Shown: in pieces, positions 61,422-64,000 of the stretch | Numbering within the stretch: the stretch's first letter is position 1 | How the letters are laid out: each line of letters begins with the position of its first letter | Origin: JACVRW01 sp963813495 | Lineage (GTDB): Bacteria > Actinomycetota > Thermoleophilia > Solirubrobacterales > Thermoleophilaceae | Length of the DNA: 64,000 nucleotides | Assembly (NCBI GenBank): GCA_963813495.1 | Contig: CAWEZC010000011.1 | Coordinates: 434,001 to 498,000, forward strand | Direction: 5' to 3' | Notes under the pieces: model-generated | Databases searched by the model: none | Told to the model about the DNA's origin: nothing | The model's input: the letters and a program-made list of their open reading frames with translations, nothing else | Made by a program: the position numbers and the translations under genes

Positions 61422-62342
61422 ATGCCCATCCCATGGCCAGCTCTCAGCTACGGCCCGTGGAGCGCGACCTGCGACACGCTCCACGCGCATACCCAGGTGC
61501 TGGGAAAGCTCGCAGTGGAGCTCGCGCCGCCCGAGCCGCAACTCCAGCACGCCGCCCTACGGCTAAGCGCGCGCGGCTGGGAGACGCTTGCGCTGCCGGC
61601 GCCCGACGGCTCCGGCGCGATCGTCGCAGCGCTTGACCTGCACTCGCACGAGGCGGTGGTCGAGCACAGCGGCGGTCATGAGACACGGATCGCGCTGACG
61701 CCCAACCGCCCGGTGGCGGAGGTGACCCGCGAGGTGCTCGCGGCCGTGGGGCGCCTGTGGGGCGAGGTCGAGATCAATCCCACTCCGCAGGAGGTGCCGT
61801 GGCAGGTCCCGCTCGACGAGGACTACGAACACGCGACCTATGACACGGACCCGGTGGCGACCTACCTCGGGGCGGCGACTCGCGCGGCGCTCGTGCTTGG
61901 CGAGTTCCGGGCTCCTTTTCGGGGTCGCTCGACGCCGGTCAACGCCTGGTGGGGGACCTTCGACCTCGCGGTCAACCTGTTCTCGGGGCGGCCGGCCGAT
62001 CCACCGTCCGATGACTTCATCATGCGCAACGGAGCCGATGTTCAGCAGGTCGCGATCGGGTGGTGGCCGGGCGATCCGAAATACGAGCGGGCGGCGTTCT
62101 TCGCCTTCGCATACCCGACGCCCGCTGGCTTTGCGGACGCGAGCCTCGGCCCCGCTGCCGCGCGTTGGGACGGGCAGCTCGGCGAGTATGTGCTCGATTG
62201 GGAGGACATCCGCGAGAGCCCCGATCCGCATGCCCTCGCGCTCGAATTCGCCCGGTCGGCCTTCCGCCACGCCTGTGAGGTGTGCGACTGGGACCCCGCG
62301 CTGGCGGCCACCGCAGAAGGTGTTCCGCCTCCGATCAGGTGA
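61422..62342 (+). CDS. DUF5996 family protein
   Basis: 306 residues, of normal length for the family: WPALSYGPWSATCDTLHAHTQVLGKLAVEL at the start (Trp/His-rich), ALDLHSHEAVVE, VNAWWGTFDLAVNLFSGRP, and FAFAYPTPAGF. Conserved His and Trp residues suggest an enzyme, but none is known. No signal peptide. Confidence 0.85.
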   Translation: MPIPWPALSYGPWSATCDTLHAHTQVLGKLAVELAPPEPQLQHAALRLSARGWETLALPAPDGSGAIVAALDLHSHEAVVEHSGGHETRIALTPNRPVAEVTREVLAAVGRLWGEVEINPTPQEVPWQVPLDEDYEHATYDTDPVATYLGAATRAALVLGEFRAPFRGRSTPVNAWWGTFDLAVNLFSGRPADPPSDDFIMRNGADVQQVAIGWWPGDPKYERAAFFAFAYPTPAGFADASLGPAAARWDGQLGEYVLDWEDIRESPDPHALALEFARSAFRHACEVCDWDPALAATAEGVPPPIR

Positions 62343-62528
62343 CGGTGAGGTTCGTGCTCGGGCAGAGGTCGTTCCCCGCCTCTGCTTCGCGCGAGTTCCG
62401 AGAGCCCCGACCGATCGCCCGCAGACTCCTGCTCCGCCCTCGGAATGCGAGAGTCGTCAGTGGCTCCCGCGGCCGCGGCTTATCCCCGTCCCCCATTTCG
62501 GCGGCGTGAGCACGGTGAAGGAGGAGCC

Positions 62529-63369
62529 ATGGTGACGGTTACGGAACAAGAGGCGCAGCAGATCGCCGGGCGAACGAGATAGGCCATCCGCTGGTCGTGT
62601 TCGTCCACGGCCTGTGGCTGCAGGCCAACAGTTGGGAGAGCTGGGCCGCGAGTTTCGAGGCCGCCGGCTATACGGCGCTCACCCCCGGTTGGCCGGACGA
62701 TCCGGTGACCGTCGACGAGGCGAGGGCGGACCCCGACATCTTCGCGGGCAAGACGCTCAAGCAGATCGCCGACCACTACGTAGAAATGATCAGCCGGCTG
62801 GCGACGAAACCTGCCGTCATCGGGCACTCCTTTGGCGGGCTGCTCACGCAGATCATCGCCGGACGCGGACTCGCGGCCGTGTCTGTGGCCATCAGTCCCG
62901 CGCCGTTCCGCGGCGTGCTGCCAATTCCGATCACCGCGCTGAAGGCCTCCTGGCCGGTTCTCCGCAACCGGGCCAACTGCAACCGCGCGGTCCCACTGAG
63001 CTACGAGCAGTTCCGCTACGCCTTCGCCAACGCAGTCAGTGAGGAGGAGGCGAAGCGTCTGTATGAAACCTTCTCGGTGCCCGGATCCGGTGGGACGACC
63101 TTTCAGGCGGCGACCGCCAACCTGAATCCGTGGACCGAAGCGAAGGTCGACACCAGGAGCCCCGAACGCGGGCCGCTGCTGATCATCTCCGCCGACCGGG
63201 ATCACACGGTGCCGTGGTCCATCGCCAACGCCTCATTCAAGAAACAGCGGCGCAACGCCGGCGTCACCGAGATCGCCATGATCCCGAACCGGGGCACTCG
63301 CTCACCTTCGACAGCGGCTCGCGGGAAGTCGCTGACAGGGCGTTGGCGTTCGTCGAGCGTTCGATGTAG
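62529..63369 (+). pseudogene. alpha/beta hydrolase with two apparent frameshifts
   Basis: ATG 62529 (GAAGGAGGAGCC upstream) reads MVTVTEQEAQQIAG and then hits a stop. Restoring one G in the GGG run near 62568 gives ANEIGHPLVVFVHGLW; the middle continues with Ser in GHSFGG and Asp in SADRDHTVP. A second one-base loss near 63290 (GGGGCAC) would restore GHSLTFDSG with the catalytic His and the stop at 63369. With both fixed it is a complete hydrolase of about 280 residues, a relative of 36037-36873. Confidence 0.72.
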
Positions 63370-63445
63370 CGCGGCCGGCGGGCCGTTCACCTCTGCGCTT
63401 ACGCGCGAGCACCCTCTGGACTCGATGGGCCGCGGCGGGCGCGAC

Positions 63446-64000
63446 CTAGGCGCTGACTTTCTGGTGCTCGGCTGAGGAGGACGTCTCCTGTTCGCGGTAC
63501 CAGCGCACAGTTTGGTCGACAGCGTCGGCAAGGGGGGTAGCGCGCAGCCCCAGCTCGGTTTTGGCGCGGGACGCGTCGACGATGAACGGTTCGTCGAACT
63601 CGTAGCGCATCTCGTTGATCTCGCGCACCGTCCGGTTCACGAGCCCAAGCGCGCGCATCTGCCACGCCGGCGTGACCCTCACCCGCAGCTCGGTACCGGC
63701 GGCCCGATAGACGAGTGTGACCACCTCGCGCGTTGTCCGTGTCTCAGGACTCGGCAAGTGCCAGACGCGTCCCAGCGCGTCATCGCGTTCGCCGAGACGG
63801 ACCAGATTCTCGCCGATGTCGGGGATGAAGGTGTAGGTGTGCGGCATGTCGAGATCTCCCATCACCGACGCGGTCTTGCCGGCGAGCGCCGGCGAGATGA
63901 CCCAGTCGCCGATCAAGGACTGCTTGCCCGCGCGCGGCCCGAAGAAGTCTGATGCCCGCCCGACGGTGACCTGGACGCGCCCGGCGTCGTGCGCGGCCAT
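63446..64000 (-). CDS. NAD-dependent epimerase/dehydratase family protein, C-terminal part (runs off the window)
   Basis: 184 residues up to the window edge. It lacks the N-terminal Rossmann motif, which would lie beyond 64000. GRASDFFGPRA, HTYTFIPDIGENLVRLG (substrate-domain motif), RVWHLPSP and GLRATPLADAV match extended SDRs such as NAD-dependent epimerases. The gene start is outside the window. Confidence 0.78.
   Translation of the reverse strand: MAAHDAGRVQVTVGRASDFFGPRAGKQSLIGDWVISPALAGKTASVMGDLDMPHTYTFIPDIGENLVRLGERDDALGRVWHLPSPETRTTREVVTLVYRAAGTELRVRVTPAWQMRALGLVNRTVREINEMRYEFDEPFIVDASRAKTELGLRATPLADAVDQTVRWYREQETSSSAEHQKVSA

Noticed and set aside
1..64000. CRISPR arrays, rRNA genes, complete tRNAs, integrases, transposases
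   Set aside because: No repeat-spacer arrays, conserved rRNA stretches, full cloverleafs or mobile-element proteins were seen; the only tRNA-like piece is a fragment at 46719-46761.

Overview
The window is a 64 kb stretch of very GC-rich chromosome from an actinobacterium, most likely of class Thermoleophilia (Solirubrobacterales and relatives). The reasons are the base composition, the frequent GTG starts, gene junctions of the GTGA/ATGA type, a fused PafB-PafC-like regulator, and a secreted protein (56574-57662) whose C-terminal 'CSGRRCPFKRR' repeat style is, from memory, common in secreted proteins of that order. The placement is an inference. No rRNA operon, complete tRNA, CRISPR array, integrase, insertion sequence or phage block was seen.

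Layout. 1-9.1 kb: partial Lhr helicase, envelope proteins, a secreted SGNH hydrolase, family 5 uracil-DNA glycosylase, an ABC-2 exporter, and a coupled minus-strand operon for dTDP-sugar synthesis (PPOX flavoprotein, rmlA, rmlD, rmlB; no rmlC). 9.2-17.7 kb: secreted M14 carboxypeptidase, PafBC-like regulator, YhaM-like nuclease, an SDR, EcsC and ferritin-like proteins, and a DUF4396 membrane protein behind a CsoR-type (copper) operator. 17.7-31.4 kb: the most coherent accessory block. One long minus-strand operon encodes an acetylpolyamine amidohydrolase-like deacetylase, an S9 peptidase, a complete Dpp/Opp importer, a Rieske oxygenase and an aldehyde dehydrogenase. It is flanked by a P1 (DmpA) aminopeptidase and a class III aminotransferase. 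This reads as uptake and stepwise breakdown of an acylated or methylated amine or peptide.

31.4-36.9 kb: arsenate reductase, GNAT remnant, secreted GH15 enzyme, TrmO-like protein, hydrolases. 37-42.8 kb: an ABC exporter operon that also carries a histidine kinase and a LigD-type DNA ligase, with the OmpR-type response regulator transcribed divergently. 43-46.6 kb: quinol nitric-oxide reductase, a coupled membrane protein with a four-cysteine insert, and a divergent LuxR-type regulator. 46.7-64 kb: an accessory region holding a tRNA-like fragment, an ECF sigma factor with its YCII/DGPF partner, a broken adenylate cyclase, an acyl-CoA synthetase, a coupled operon of unknown function around a second class III aminotransferase, stress-type proteins (STAS, MpsC/DUF2294), a flavoprotein, DUF5996, a twice-frameshifted hydrolase and a partial epimerase.

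A caution applies throughout. At least six genes carry apparent single frameshifts, several at short G or C runs where restoring one base recreates a family-typical C- or N-terminus. These may be sequencing indels rather than real pseudogenes.
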